Shown here: positions 1 through 8,978 of the stretch, piece after piece
How positions within the stretch are numbered: position 1 is the stretch's first letter
How the letters are laid out: each line of letters opens with the position of its first letter
Assembly: GCF_018861065.1 (NCBI RefSeq)
Contig: NZ_JAHKQO010000028.1
Span: 1 to 64,000 of the forward strand
Reading direction: 5' to 3'
From: Paraglaciecola arctica
Lineage (GTDB): Bacteria; Pseudomonadota; Gammaproteobacteria; Enterobacterales; Alteromonadaceae
Length of the DNA: 64,000 nt
Position numbers and translations under genes: made by a program
The notes under the pieces: model-generated
Databases searched by the model: none
Told to the model about the DNA's origin: nothing
Seen by the model: only the letters and a program-made list of their open reading frames with translations

Positions 1-12
1 TAAACAATAAAA

Positions 13-88
13 GTGGATTCCGGCTAAAAGACTGCCGGAATGACCGTAATCCCCCTTGTCATTCCCGAATGCTTTTATCGGGAATCCA
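13..88. repeat. Inverted pair of short palindromic intergenic repeats
   Basis: Two related palindromic units face each other. The unit at 13-44 has arms GGATTCCGG and CCGGAATGAC. The unit at 58-88 is the same element on the other strand, with arms CATTCCCGA and TCGGGAATCC. Each could fold into a hairpin, and together they form a larger REP/BIME-like structure downstream of asnB. No gene was seen in 1-230. Confidence 0.7.
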
Positions 89-117
89 ATGTTAAATAGA
101 CTGACTGGCGTTCCATC

Positions 118-150
118 AAAAAAATCTGCTGCTCACCTTAAGTGAACAGC
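118..150 (-). terminator. Rho-independent terminator of asnB
   Basis: Read on the minus strand, GCTGTTCAC and GTGAGCAGC (plus-strand 142-150 and 128-136) form a nine-pair stem with one G-U pair and a five-base loop. A run of seven T follows (A tract at 118-124). It lies about 80 bp past the asnB stop codon. Confidence 0.8.
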
Positions 151-208
151 ATTAGAGTGTTTGACTCTGGTTTTTATCGTGTTAATTATTGTCGTTAACC
201 TAGGTTAT

Positions 209-246
209 GACTTAGCTTTTTCCATGAGACTTAGGTTTTTCCATGA
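209..246. repeat. 19-bp tandem direct repeat across the asnB stop codon
   Basis: Bases 209-227 and 228-246 are the same 19-mer with one C/G difference. The right copy contains the last asnB codons and stop, and the left copy repeats them just outside the gene. It looks like a short tandem duplication. Confidence 0.8.
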
Positions 247-1898
247 ACAGTGCTCATTGCACGGCCTGAAGGGTCAGCATTAGCTTTAAAACTCGCATCC
301 CACTCTAATGCTTCTACAGTACTACAAGCGATAGATTTACCACTAGGAACACATTTTGCCGCACTTTCTTGAGGGAAATAACCTTCAAAAATGGTGCGAT
401 AAAAATAACCCTCTTTAGTATCAGGAGTGTTTACAGGGAAACGGAATTCAGCTGACGCCATTTGTGCGTCAGTCACTTCGGTTTCGATATAGTCTTTAAG
501 TGAATCAATCCACGAATAGCCTACACCATCACTGAACTGCTCTTTTTGGCGCCATAAAATTTCCGAAGGTAAATATTCGTTATTGTCGAATGCTTTACGT
601 AATACCCATTTTTCCATTTTTCCATCAAGGCACATTTTGTCTTGAGGATTTAAACGCATCGCCACATCCATAAACTCTTTGTCTAAGAATGGTACGCGGC
701 CTTCAACACCCCAAGCAGACGTGGATTTATTGGCTCGTGCACAATCGAACATATGCAAACGGTTAAGTTTACGTAAGGTTTCTTCATGAAACTCTTTCGC
801 GTTAGGCGCTTTGTGGAAATACAGATATCCACCAAATATTTCATCAGCCCCTTCACCCGACAACACCATTTTTATGCCCATCGCCTTAATTTTGCGGCTA
901 AGGAGATACATAGGTGTTGAAGCACGTATTGTTGTAGTGTCATAGGTTTCTATGTGATAAATCACATCACGCAAGGCGTCGATGCCTTCTTGTACAGTAA
1001 AGTGCACTTCGTGGTGTACGGTACCTATCATATCTGCAACTTTTTGAGCGGCTATCAAATCCGGAGCGCCTTCTAATCCCACAGCAAACGAATGCAAGCG
1101 AGGCCACCAAGCGTCGGTCTTATCGCCGTCTTCAATACGCTTAGCCACATATTTGGCGGCCACTGCAGATACCAAAGAAGAGTCGAGTCCCCCTGACAAC
1201 AGCACACCATATGGCACGTCAGACATTAGGTGAGATTTTACTGCTTTTTCGAATGCTACTTTTAAATCGTCTAGGTTGGTTTCGTTATTTTTGACATTCT
1301 CATAGTCCATCCAATCACGTTTGTAATAATTGGTTAACTGACCAGTTTTACTCCACAAGTAATGACCAGGAGGAAACTCTTGAATGGTTTTACACACAGG
1401 CGCTAGGGCTTTCATTTCGGAAGCGACATACAAATTGCCGTGTTCATCATAGCCAGTATACAAAGGAATAATACCCATGTGGTCACGAGCTATTAGATAA
1501 CTGTCTTGCTCTGCATCGTATAGAATAAATGCAAACATGCCTTCTAATTCGTCGATAAACTCAATGCCTTTTTGTTGATATAAAGGCAGAATGATTTCGC
1601 AGTCAGACTTGGTTCTGAAATCATAAGGTGTTTCTAGCGCAGCTTCTAACACTTTATGATTGTATATTTCGCCATTCACGGCTAACACTTGATTATTATT
1701 GCGGCTGATTAGCGGTTGAGCGCCTGTGTCTACGTCGACTATCGCCAAACGTTCGTGACATAAAATAGCATTATCATTATTCCAAATCCCTGACCAGTCA
1801 GGTCCGCGATGGCGGAGTAATTTGGAAAGCTCTAACGCTTGCGTTCTAAGTTCTGCTGCATCACTTTTGATGCCCAGAATACCGAAAATACCACACAT
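231..1898 (-). CDS. asnB: Asparagine synthetase B (glutamine-hydrolysing)
   Basis: Cytosolic enzyme that makes asparagine from aspartate, glutamine and ATP. The protein starts Met-Cys-Gly-Ile-Phe, so Cys2 is the glutaminase (class II amidotransferase) nucleophile once Met is removed. RHRGPDWSG and NGEIYNH motifs of the glutaminase half follow. The synthetase half carries the pyrophosphate-binding SGGLDSS motif near residue 233 and a GEGADEIFGGY motif. The length of 555 residues matches E. coli AsnB (554). It is monocistronic with its own terminator, and a 19-bp tandem repeat spans the stop codon. Identification is firm. Confidence 0.97.
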   Translation of the reverse strand: MCGIFGILGIKSDAAELRTQALELSKLLRHRGPDWSGIWNNDNAILCHERLAIVDVDTGAQPLISRNNNQVLAVNGEIYNHKVLEAALETPYDFRTKSDCEIILPLYQQKGIEFIDELEGMFAFILYDAEQDSYLIARDHMGIIPLYTGYDEHGNLYVASEMKALAPVCKTIQEFPPGHYLWSKTGQLTNYYKRDWMDYENVKNNETNLDDLKVAFEKAVKSHLMSDVPYGVLLSGGLDSSLVSAVAAKYVAKRIEDGDKTDAWWPRLHSFAVGLEGAPDLIAAQKVADMIGTVHHEVHFTVQEGIDALRDVIYHIETYDTTTIRASTPMYLLSRKIKAMGIKMVLSGEGADEIFGGYLYFHKAPNAKEFHEETLRKLNRLHMFDCARANKSTSAWGVEGRVPFLDKEFMDVAMRLNPQDKMCLDGKMEKWVLRKAFDNNEYLPSEILWRQKEQFSDGVGYSWIDSLKDYIETEVTDAQMASAEFRFPVNTPDTKEGYFYRTIFEGYFPQESAAKCVPSGKSIACSTVEALEWDASFKANADPSGRAMSTVHGKT

Positions 1899-2389
1899 AA
1901 AAATATTTCTCTTGATTGCTGGTTATAGGGGCTTGGCTAACAAAGTAAAACAAGCCTGATAAGGCGATCGTATTGTTTGTTTTTATTGGTTCGACCGCGC
2001 ACTTGAATTTGCCAGTCTGAGCGAAAAAAGCAAGGATAAACTGTGATTTTCTTACATTAGAAAGGAATTACTAAGAACAATGCTTGTTTTAGAAGGTTTA
2101 GATGGAGCCAATTGAGGCTGGCAGTTTGTCGTGTTGCAGCCGATCATGTAAATGAGAGTCGGATTTTAGCTAAGAACAAAGGTCGAATCTGGATCAAAAA
2201 GATCCTCTATAGTGGTTTACGACGTCCTAAATCAGTTTATGAAGGGGATAGATTGACGCCCATGCACACCAAAAATTGTGGGCGTTAATATTCAGTCTTT
2301 TATTTCAGTTATTGACAGTGAAGTAACATTGCAGATAAGTTTGTTATACTCATTGCTAATTTAGTTTTGGTCTTTAAAGGAGATCCATT
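1899..2389. other. Intergenic region between divergent asnB and the DHH gene
   Basis: About 490 bp with no convincing gene on either strand. It must hold the asnB promoter (leftward) and the promoter of the DHH gene (rightward). A TGtTATACT sequence at 2342-2350 is a plausible extended -10 for the DHH gene. ACGCCCA/TGGGCGT (2256-2262 and 2279-2285) could form a hairpin with a long loop, but no T tract follows. Confidence 0.5.
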
Positions 2390-3337
2390 TTGTCTACACA
2401 CACGTCGAATAAAAAATATCGATTAGTAACTCGCAGTGATTTTGATGGACTGGTTTGTGCGGTTCTTTTAAAAAAATTGGATCTTATTGACGATATAAAA
2501 TTTGTACACCCAAAAGATATGCAAGATGGTATTGTAGAGATTACCGATAATGATATTACCACCAACTTGCCTTACGTTTCGGGCTGCTTTATTGCCTTTG
2601 ATCACCATTTAAGTGAAGTGACAAGAAGTGGCGAGAAACAACAACAGAATCACATAATTGATCCTGATGCTCCTTCTGCTGCGCGTGTTGTATTCGATTA
2701 CTACGGTGGCACTGAAAAGTTCCCTGCTGCTTGGTCGGATATGATGGAAGCGGTAGATAAGGCGGATTCTGCTCAATTTAGTAAAGACGAAATTCTCAAT
2801 CCTACTCAGTGGGTTTTGCTTAACTATTTAATGGATAGTCGCACTGGTTTAGGACGTTTTCGAGATTTCCGAATTTCTAACTATCAGCTAATGATGGAGT
2901 TAATTGATTATTGTGGTAATCATACTATCGACGAAATCATGACATTACCCGATGTGCAAGAAAGGGTAACGGTTTATATGGAACACGCCGAAAAATTTAA
3001 AGCGCAGCTATTAGCCTGTTCAACAGTTCATGAAAATTTGGTGGTACTGGATCTTCGAGATCAAGAAGTCATCTATGCAGGCAATCGCTTTATGATTTAC
3101 GCTATTTTCCCGCAATGTAATATTTCTATTCACGTTATGTGGGGACTGAAGAAACAAAACACCGTTTTTGCTATTGGCAAATCGATTCTTGATAGAAGCT
3201 CGAAAACCATAGTTGGTGACTTGTGTTTGCAATTTGGGGGAGGCGGACATCAAGCGGCCGGTACTTGTCAGGTATCCAATGATAAAGTGTCTGAAACTCA
3301 GGCAGCGTTAATTAAACAAATTACCCAAGACGGTTAG
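2390..3337 (+). CDS. DHH/DHHA1-family phosphoesterase
   Basis: 315 residues with the architecture of small DHH-superfamily phosphoesterases such as NrnA-like nanoRNases, cyclic-dinucleotide phosphodiesterases and exopolyphosphatase-like proteins. Metal-binding motifs are visible: DFDG at residues 17-20, DHH at 71-73, and DKADS around 123-127. The C-terminal DHHA1 motif GGGGHQAAG lies near residue 283. The start is TTG, supported by AAGGAG seven bases upstream. The substrate cannot be told from sequence; short RNA or a nucleotide is the usual choice for this group. It stands alone between divergent asnB and the convergent peptidase gene. Confidence 0.85.
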   Translation: MSTHTSNKKYRLVTRSDFDGLVCAVLLKKLDLIDDIKFVHPKDMQDGIVEITDNDITTNLPYVSGCFIAFDHHLSEVTRSGEKQQQNHIIDPDAPSAARVVFDYYGGTEKFPAAWSDMMEAVDKADSAQFSKDEILNPTQWVLLNYLMDSRTGLGRFRDFRISNYQLMMELIDYCGNHTIDEIMTLPDVQERVTVYMEHAEKFKAQLLACSTVHENLVVLDLRDQEVIYAGNRFMIYAIFPQCNISIHVMWGLKKQNTVFAIGKSILDRSSKTIVGDLCLQFGGGGHQAAGTCQVSNDKVSETQAALIKQITQDG

Positions 3338-3379
3338 CGATTAAAATTAACCGCTACGATTAACGGCCAAAATAAATGA

Positions 3380-3403
3380 GGAGCATGTGAATGACACTGC
3401 TCC
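3380..3403. terminator. Hairpin between convergent genes
   Basis: GGAGCA and TGCTCC (3380-3385 and 3398-3403), extended inward by GTG/CAC, form a hairpin between the convergent DHH and M28 genes. No good T tract follows on either strand, so its role as terminator is tentative. Confidence 0.4.
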
Positions 3404-3458
3404 CCATTAATCCAGTTCTGTAATAAATAGAACCTTTACTCTACATTGACTCTATTTG

Positions 3459-5120
3459 TTATTTACGCTGAAACTCACTACTAGCATTCCACTTCGGCCA
3501 ATCATCTGATGACACTAGATCGTACCCAACTTCAAACAACATCTGGGTATCCTGCTGAATGCCTGACAAATCCCAGTTCTCACGATACTTATCACAAACC
3601 TGATGATAACAACCAGTCACAATCACGTTAGTACGCTTACGATATGCAGCTGTCGCTTCGTCTATGGGCTCTTCTCCACCCTCTGCATAAAGAGCGGGTA
3701 CACCTTGCTTGGCAAAACTGAAATGGTCAGAACGATAATAATATCCGGCTTCAGGGCGACCTTCTTGTACTAAGTGGCGACCTTGGCGTTTTACCGCTTT
3801 TTCTAGATAGTTTTCCAATTCAGACTTACCCATTCCAACCACTGCGACATCTTTGGTTTTACCTAATACATTCATGGCATCCATATTGATGTTAGCGACG
3901 GTTTTAGCTAATGGGATGATTGGATGTTGTGAATAATACTTCGATCCTAACAAGCCTTGTTCTTCGGCGGTGACAATTAAAAAGGTAGTCGAACGTTTAG
4001 GTGTGACAGTTAATTCAGAATAGGCTTTCGCCATAACGATTGTCGCGGCAGTGCCGGTGGCATTGTCATGGGCTCCGTTATAAATTTGGTCACCATCTTT
4101 GCTTTCATCTTTACCTAGATGATCCCAATGGGCGGTATAAATGACATGTTCGTCAGGATTTTCAGAGCCGGGTAAGGTCGCAATGAAGTTATAACTAGTG
4201 GATTTTTTAAAGCTATTGTTAACGGTTACCGAGGCTTCTAACCCGATACTTTTGTTGTATGGTGCCGCAATCGCTTTGGCTTTTTCTTCGGCAAAATTGA
4301 GTCCAGCATCCGCGAATACTTTTTGTGCGGCCTCTGTGGTTAGCCAACCTTCTACAGATACCCTATCTGCGTTACCGTTTTCGCTTACAAGGCCATACTG
4401 AGGGCCACTCCAGCTATTGGCCACCACACTCCAACCGTAAGAAGCGGGGATGGTTTCATGCACAATAATGGCTGCAGCGGCACCTTGGCGGCTGGCTTCT
4501 TCGTATTTGTAAGTCCAGCGACCATAGTAGGTCATGGTTTTACCTTGAAACTTATCACCTTGTGGATTTTCAAATCCAGGGTCGTTAACTAAAATCACTA
4601 CGGTTTTGCCTTTTACATCAAGACCTTGGTAATCATTCCAATCGTATTCAGGTGCGTTAACACCGTAGCCAACGAATACTAACTCCGAGTTTTTTAGCTC
4701 TACTTTGGCTTGCTCTCGCTGGGTAGATGCCATCATGCCTTCTTTGTAGACAAATTTATTTTCGCCTATTGTTATGGTCATATCTGGGGCGGCGGTCATT
4801 TCAATCAGTTCAACGGGTTGTAAATAACTATCTCCATTACCGGGTGCATAGCCCATTTTTTTAAAAGCATTGACTAAATAATCAAGGGTTTTTTGTTCAC
4901 CAATAGTGGTGGGCAGGCGTCCTTCAAATTCGTCAGAGGCTAAAATTTTGATATGTGTTTTTAAATCATCAGTGTTAATGGATTCATAGACATCAATAAA
5001 GTTATCGACAACCACTGGCATAGTGTCCGCTGCTGTTGTTTCAACTGTTTTATTTTGGCAGGCTGATAGCGCCAATGTAAAAGGAAGGCATAACGCCAGA
5101 AGTTTATGGCAAGTTTTCAT
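3459..5120 (-). CDS. M28-family zinc metallopeptidase lipoprotein
   Basis: 553-residue exported aminopeptidase-like enzyme. The signal peptide ends in a lipobox (LSAC, Cys21), so it is probably an envelope lipoprotein. A PA-type insert appears to occupy roughly residues 130-280. The catalytic M28 domain follows, with recognisable di-zinc ligands: HWDHLG, GAHDNATG, TAEEQG, the NMDAMN aspartate and YRSDHFSF. The family removes N-terminal residues from peptides. It is divergent from the DUF3025 gene, with only about 70 bp between the two starts. The start has AAGAG upstream. The exact peptide preference is unknown. Confidence 0.92.
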   Translation of the reverse strand: MKTCHKLLALCLPFTLALSACQNKTVETTAADTMPVVVDNFIDVYESINTDDLKTHIKILASDEFEGRLPTTIGEQKTLDYLVNAFKKMGYAPGNGDSYLQPVELIEMTAAPDMTITIGENKFVYKEGMMASTQREQAKVELKNSELVFVGYGVNAPEYDWNDYQGLDVKGKTVVILVNDPGFENPQGDKFQGKTMTYYGRWTYKYEEASRQGAAAAIIVHETIPASYGWSVVANSWSGPQYGLVSENGNADRVSVEGWLTTEAAQKVFADAGLNFAEEKAKAIAAPYNKSIGLEASVTVNNSFKKSTSYNFIATLPGSENPDEHVIYTAHWDHLGKDESKDGDQIYNGAHDNATGTAATIVMAKAYSELTVTPKRSTTFLIVTAEEQGLLGSKYYSQHPIIPLAKTVANINMDAMNVLGKTKDVAVVGMGKSELENYLEKAVKRQGRHLVQEGRPEAGYYYRSDHFSFAKQGVPALYAEGGEEPIDEATAAYRKRTNVIVTGCYHQVCDKYRENWDLSGIQQDTQMLFEVGYDLVSSDDWPKWNASSEFQRK

Positions 5121-5188
5121 ATTGTTGCTCTTGTAGTTAAATGGTATATCCCCATCCTTTTTACATTAGATCTAACTCAAGGGCAATT

Positions 5189-6007
5189 ATGACTGTTTGG
5201 CATCAGGATTTTATCAAACAAACCACTATGCTACCTATGCAGCAGCTTGACGGGATTTTTAGTCTGTCAGGTTTGACTGACTGGCCCAACGCCTATGGCC
5301 TTAATCAGTTAAAGTCTGGTTTTGGTAATAGGCCTATTCCGAAATTTGTTTGTCAAAATCAACTCCCAGAAACAGACTTATATTACGAACAGATTATCCA
5401 TGAGCAGAATATTATTCCGACTCGGCCTAATAGTTGGCATGACTTGTTTAATGGTTTGATTTGGTTGCAGTTTCCCCAAATTAAAGGGTTAATTAATCAA
5501 CAACATGTTGCCGACATTAAATTTCATGGTTTGTCGCCTAGAACAACGAGACGTAATAACTTAACTCATTTTGATGAATGTGGTGTGATCTTAACCTATG
5601 AAAAAAACTCGATTGCAGAACAGTTACTAGAGGATTTGGCTACGCATAAGTGGCATTCTGTTTTTGTCGAAAATAGAGCGGTTTGGGGTAAAGAACTCAA
5701 TAGTTATATGTTTGGACACGCCAATTTAGAAATGTTGTTACAGCCTTTTATTGGTCTTACAGGAAAATGGCTGGCTTTGGAAGTCGACCGCCAATTTGCG
5801 AAGTTGGGTTATGGTGAGCAATTAAATTTGCTGGATACCTTGATGGTGAATTATATAAAAAGCGCTAATATTTTTGCAGAAAAAAAGCCCATGGGCCCTT
5901 TACCTTTGCTAGGCATCCCAGGTGTATGGGATGCCAACAAGAATCCGAATTTTTATAATAATACGGATTATTTCAGACCTATGGGACGATTAAAAAATAA
6001 TGATTAA
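5189..6007 (+). CDS. DUF3025 family protein
   Basis: About 272 residues. The NSWHDLFNGLIWLQFP block followed by an NxQH segment and then an LTHFDECGV block is characteristic of DUF3025, a proteobacterial family of unknown function. No signal peptide or membrane segment is evident. I place the start at the ATG at 5189 because AAGGG lies eight bases upstream; an in-frame ATG at 5141 would add 16 residues. The last 18 bases overlap the convergent Yip1-family gene, so the two mRNAs are antisense at their ends. Confidence 0.85.
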   Translation: MTVWHQDFIKQTTMLPMQQLDGIFSLSGLTDWPNAYGLNQLKSGFGNRPIPKFVCQNQLPETDLYYEQIIHEQNIIPTRPNSWHDLFNGLIWLQFPQIKGLINQQHVADIKFHGLSPRTTRRNNLTHFDECGVILTYEKNSIAEQLLEDLATHKWHSVFVENRAVWGKELNSYMFGHANLEMLLQPFIGLTGKWLALEVDRQFAKLGYGEQLNLLDTLMVNYIKSANIFAEKKPMGPLPLLGIPGVWDANKNPNFYNNTDYFRPMGRLKNND

Positions 6008-6697
6008 TGTCCAAATAATCCAAATCGTCAGATAAGGGGCAACCGCTATGGTGTAGTTTCTGTTGGCCGAAAACTTGGTCCATTGACTTAAGCCAACTGC
6101 GGTCAAATACATCACCCAAATTGATTCTAACCGAATGCTTTGCAGCAACGAAGACCATTGGGAACTAGTTTCGATAGAAAAAATAAATGCTAGAGAAGTA
6201 GGAGCTAAACTGACAGGAGACAACTGATTATCTTGGGCTAATACCACCACAAGGATACTAATAAGGCTGCACACCACTGAAGGTAAACTGATCCACCAAG
6301 CAAACCCATACCAATCTGTATAACCTTGTACACATTCTTCGTCAGATCTAGTCATTATGTTAAAATACAGTGCCAATATTGCGTTACTGATGATAACCAC
6401 TAAGACTGAACCAAATACCCCAGCCCATAATGATTGAGCTTGATCTGCCATGGCGTTGCGCACCGCACTTTGCTCAGCTGGACTTAGATCTCCAGCCACA
6501 GATTGCACCATTAATTCGTTGTACCATGCAAAATCGACAAAATTGAAATATAGATAGATCGGAATGGCACCAGTCGCAGCAATGAATAAAAACGGGATCC
6601 ACGACCAATTATCGACTTCGTTAATGGTGGCGAATACTCGATTAGGTTTGGTGATGATGTCCTTCATAGCTTGGAATGGGTTACTGACTTGCTGCAT
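5990..6697 (-). CDS. Yip1-family integral membrane protein
   Basis: 235 residues with about five hydrophobic membrane segments after a short cytosolic N-terminus (NPFQAMKDIITKP), which is the usual start of bacterial Yip1-domain proteins. The function of the bacterial members is unknown. The ATG follows GGGGAG. It overlaps the end of the convergent DUF3025 gene by 18 bp and is divergent from the ABC exporter operon across about 160 bp. Confidence 0.8.
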   Translation of the reverse strand: MQQVSNPFQAMKDIITKPNRVFATINEVDNWSWIPFLFIAATGAIPIYLYFNFVDFAWYNELMVQSVAGDLSPAEQSAVRNAMADQAQSLWAGVFGSVLVVIISNAILALYFNIMTRSDEECVQGYTDWYGFAWWISLPSVVCSLISILVVVLAQDNQLSPVSLAPTSLAFIFSIETSSQWSSLLQSIRLESIWVMYLTAVGLSQWTKFSANRNYTIAVAPYLTIWIIWTLIIIF

Positions 6698-6859
6698 TTA
6701 ACTCCCCTAATTTAATCTTTGGCACGTAAATATTTAATTATTAATAACGCTAGTCTGAGCGAATTGATTATTGTTACATATTTTTTTTGTTTGGCGCATG
6801 TAATAAATCACAAAATTCAGAGACTATACCCCTAAGTTCGTCACTTACTAGGAAACGGA

Positions 6860-7645
6860 ATGATAGAAATAAAACAATTAGCAAAAAAGTTTGCTGTGGA
6901 AAATCCTAAAAAGCTCAGTGAGCAAGAGAAAAAAGACCCGCGACTTAAGGGGCGTTATTTTCATTCGGTGCAGGATGTGTCATTTACCTGCCAAAAAGGT
7001 GAAGTATTAGGGTTGCTTGGACCCAATGGTGCCGGCAAAACCACTACTTTGCGAATGTTATCCACTGCTCTAAAACCAGATGGAGGTAGCGTAGAGATTG
7101 ATGGCGATAATGTTTTAACTAATCCAGTTATTGCTCGCAAAAAAATTGGTTTTTTGTCGGGCTCAACTGGACTATATGGCAGATTAACTGGCCGAGAAAA
7201 CATCCATTATTTTGGGCAATTACATGGAATGAGTGAGGACGCAATCGTGAGTCGTGTTGCTGAATTGGCTGATCTTTTGGATATGCATGGCTTTTTAGAC
7301 CGTCGTTCGGAAAATTTTTCGACAGGCATGAAACAGAAAACGGCTATTGCACGGGCTGTGGTGCATTCTCCCGAGCTGGTGATTTTAGATGAGCCGACTA
7401 CAGGGTTGGACATTATGGCGACTCAAACGGTGCTTGATTTCATTCGAGAATTAAAAGAGCAGGGTACACCAGTCATTTTTTCAACTCATCATTTGGATGA
7501 AGTGCAAGAATTATGCGATAAGGTCACAGTTATCGACCAGGGTCGTACCATGTTTGACGGTGATATCGCTAGTTTTAAAGCACTCGCTGCTGGCTCATTG
7601 CATCAGTCATTTATGACTGCTATCCAAACATCAACTGGCGAATAG
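6860..7645 (+). CDS. ABC-2 exporter ATP-binding protein (NatA-like)
   Basis: 261-residue nucleotide-binding subunit. Walker A GPNGAGKT lies at residues 54-61, the signature is FSTGMKQK, Walker B is [12 protein letters not shown], and an H-loop STHH follows. The N-terminal insert between strands (residues 14-34, charged) is seen in NatA/CcmA-type Na+ exporter ATPases. AGGAAACGGA precedes the ATG. It is followed after 12 bp by the matching permease gene, so they form a two-gene operon. Substrate assignment (sodium, drug or other) is not possible from sequence alone. Confidence 0.9.
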   Translation: MIEIKQLAKKFAVENPKKLSEQEKKDPRLKGRYFHSVQDVSFTCQKGEVLGLLGPNGAGKTTTLRMLSTALKPDGGSVEIDGDNVLTNPVIARKKIGFLSGSTGLYGRLTGRENIHYFGQLHGMSEDAIVSRVAELADLLDMHGFLDRRSENFSTGMKQKTAIARAVVHSPELVILDEPTTGLDIMATQTVLDFIRELKEQGTPVIFSTHHLDEVQELCDKVTVIDQGRTMFDGDIASFKALAAGSLHQSFMTAIQTSTGE

Positions 7646-7657
7646 GGAGAATAAGTA

Positions 7658-8851
7658 ATGTGGTTAGTATTTAAAAAAGAAATAAAAGAGTTATTACGTG
7701 ACCGTAAAACTTTGTTTTTTATGATTGCCTTGCCTCTGTTAATTTTCCCTTTGATTTTTGGGATTGTGGGTTTTGTTAGCAAACAAGCTATCGATAAAGC
7801 GGAAACTCAAGTGCTTAATTACGCTTTGGTTGGTGGTCAATATGCGCCTGAAATAGTCAAAGAGTTACAACAGCCAGAGAAATTCAAACGAGTCGAAATT
7901 GCAGAAAATGCTGACTACTCAGAGATTATTCGCAATGAGACCGTTGATTTTGTACTTGAAATTCCAGCGAATTACTCCAGTGACGTGTTAGCTAATGGTC
8001 AAGCCAATATTAAGCTGTACTTTAACGATGCGGGGTTGAACTTGGTTTATACCCGAGTAAACGAAATAGTTGCGAGTCAATCTGAAGTGTTTCAACAAAG
8101 TGCGTTTGCAACCTTGGGCTTAAATGAAGCGAAACAAAGCGCACTGATAGAACCCATAGTATTAGAAAAAGTGAATACCGCAGATGATCGCGAAAATTGG
8201 GGTGAAAAAATAGGGGGGATGTTGCCCTACCTGTTATTCATTATCTGTTTAACTGGTGCCATGGCGCCGGCGACTGATATAGGAGCAGGTGAAAAAGAGC
8301 GAGGTACCCTTGAAACCCTGTTGATTTCACCTATTGATCGCAACAAAATTGTAATGGGTAAATTTTTAACTATTGCTTTTGCTGGCACTATGACAGCCTT
8401 AATAACCGTCGCCAGTATGGTGATTTGGGGCTTAGTGCTAAGCCAAGGTATGGCGATTAAATTTGTCGCAGATTTTATGGCGCAGATTGCCATGTTAGAT
8501 TTTCTGCTGATATTTTTAATGTTGGTGCCAGTCGTCGCTATTTTTGCTGCGGTATTACTAAGTATTTCTATCTATGCCAAAAGTTTCAAAGAAGCGCAGA
8601 GTTACATGGGACCTATGACGATTTTAGTCATTGTACCTATCATGTTGGCACTCTTACCTGGAGTCGAACTAAAGGGAGCTTGGGCTTGGGTACCTATTAC
8701 TAACGTTTCTCTTGCTATGAAAGAATTAGTTAAAGGTACAATGGATTACTACCAATTGTTTGCGATTTTTGGTTCAACTGTGATTATTGCAGGGGCATTG
8801 TTCGCATTTTGTGTCTATTGGTTTAATCAAGAAAAAGTGTTGTTCAGATAA
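7658..8851 (+). CDS. ABC-2 type permease (NatB-like)
   Basis: 397 residues. One N-terminal membrane helix (about 18-40) is followed by a large extracytoplasmic domain of about 150 residues and then five to six membrane helices. The motif GAGEKERGTLETLLISPI after the second helix is typical of ABC-2/NatB permeases. It is the partner of the upstream ATPase, 12 bp away with its own GGGAG site. A strong terminator follows the stop codon. Confidence 0.9.
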   Translation: MWLVFKKEIKELLRDRKTLFFMIALPLLIFPLIFGIVGFVSKQAIDKAETQVLNYALVGGQYAPEIVKELQQPEKFKRVEIAENADYSEIIRNETVDFVLEIPANYSSDVLANGQANIKLYFNDAGLNLVYTRVNEIVASQSEVFQQSAFATLGLNEAKQSALIEPIVLEKVNTADDRENWGEKIGGMLPYLLFIICLTGAMAPATDIGAGEKERGTLETLLISPIDRNKIVMGKFLTIAFAGTMTALITVASMVIWGLVLSQGMAIKFVADFMAQIAMLDFLLIFLMLVPVVAIFAAVLLSISIYAKSFKEAQSYMGPMTILVIVPIMLALLPGVELKGAWAWVPITNVSLAMKELVKGTMDYYQLFAIFGSTVIIAGALFAFCVYWFNQEKVLFR

Positions 8852-8884
8852 TCTCAGATTATTATACGCTTTAGACGTTTAGTA

Positions 8885-8921
8885 AAAATTGAACCATGGT
8901 TGAACCCATGGTTTAATTTTT
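8885..8921. terminator. Bidirectional rho-independent terminator
   Basis: AAAATTGAACCATGG (8885-8899) pairs with CCATGGTTTAATTTT (8906-8920) through 15 pairs, one of them G-U, around a six-base loop. It has a T tract on the right and an A tract on the left. It can serve both the ABC exporter operon (plus) and the convergent diguanylate cyclase gene (minus). Confidence 0.85.
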
Positions 8922-8978
8922 AGGATGGTTAATACGGCAAACAATTGCCATATCAATTCAATTCTTTGCCTGAGCTAT

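Noticed and set aside
2312-2350. TTGACA (2312-2317) as -35 for TATACT (2345-2350)
   Set aside because: The spacing is 27 bp, too long for a sigma-70 promoter. An extended -10 (TGtTATACT) alone is more likely.
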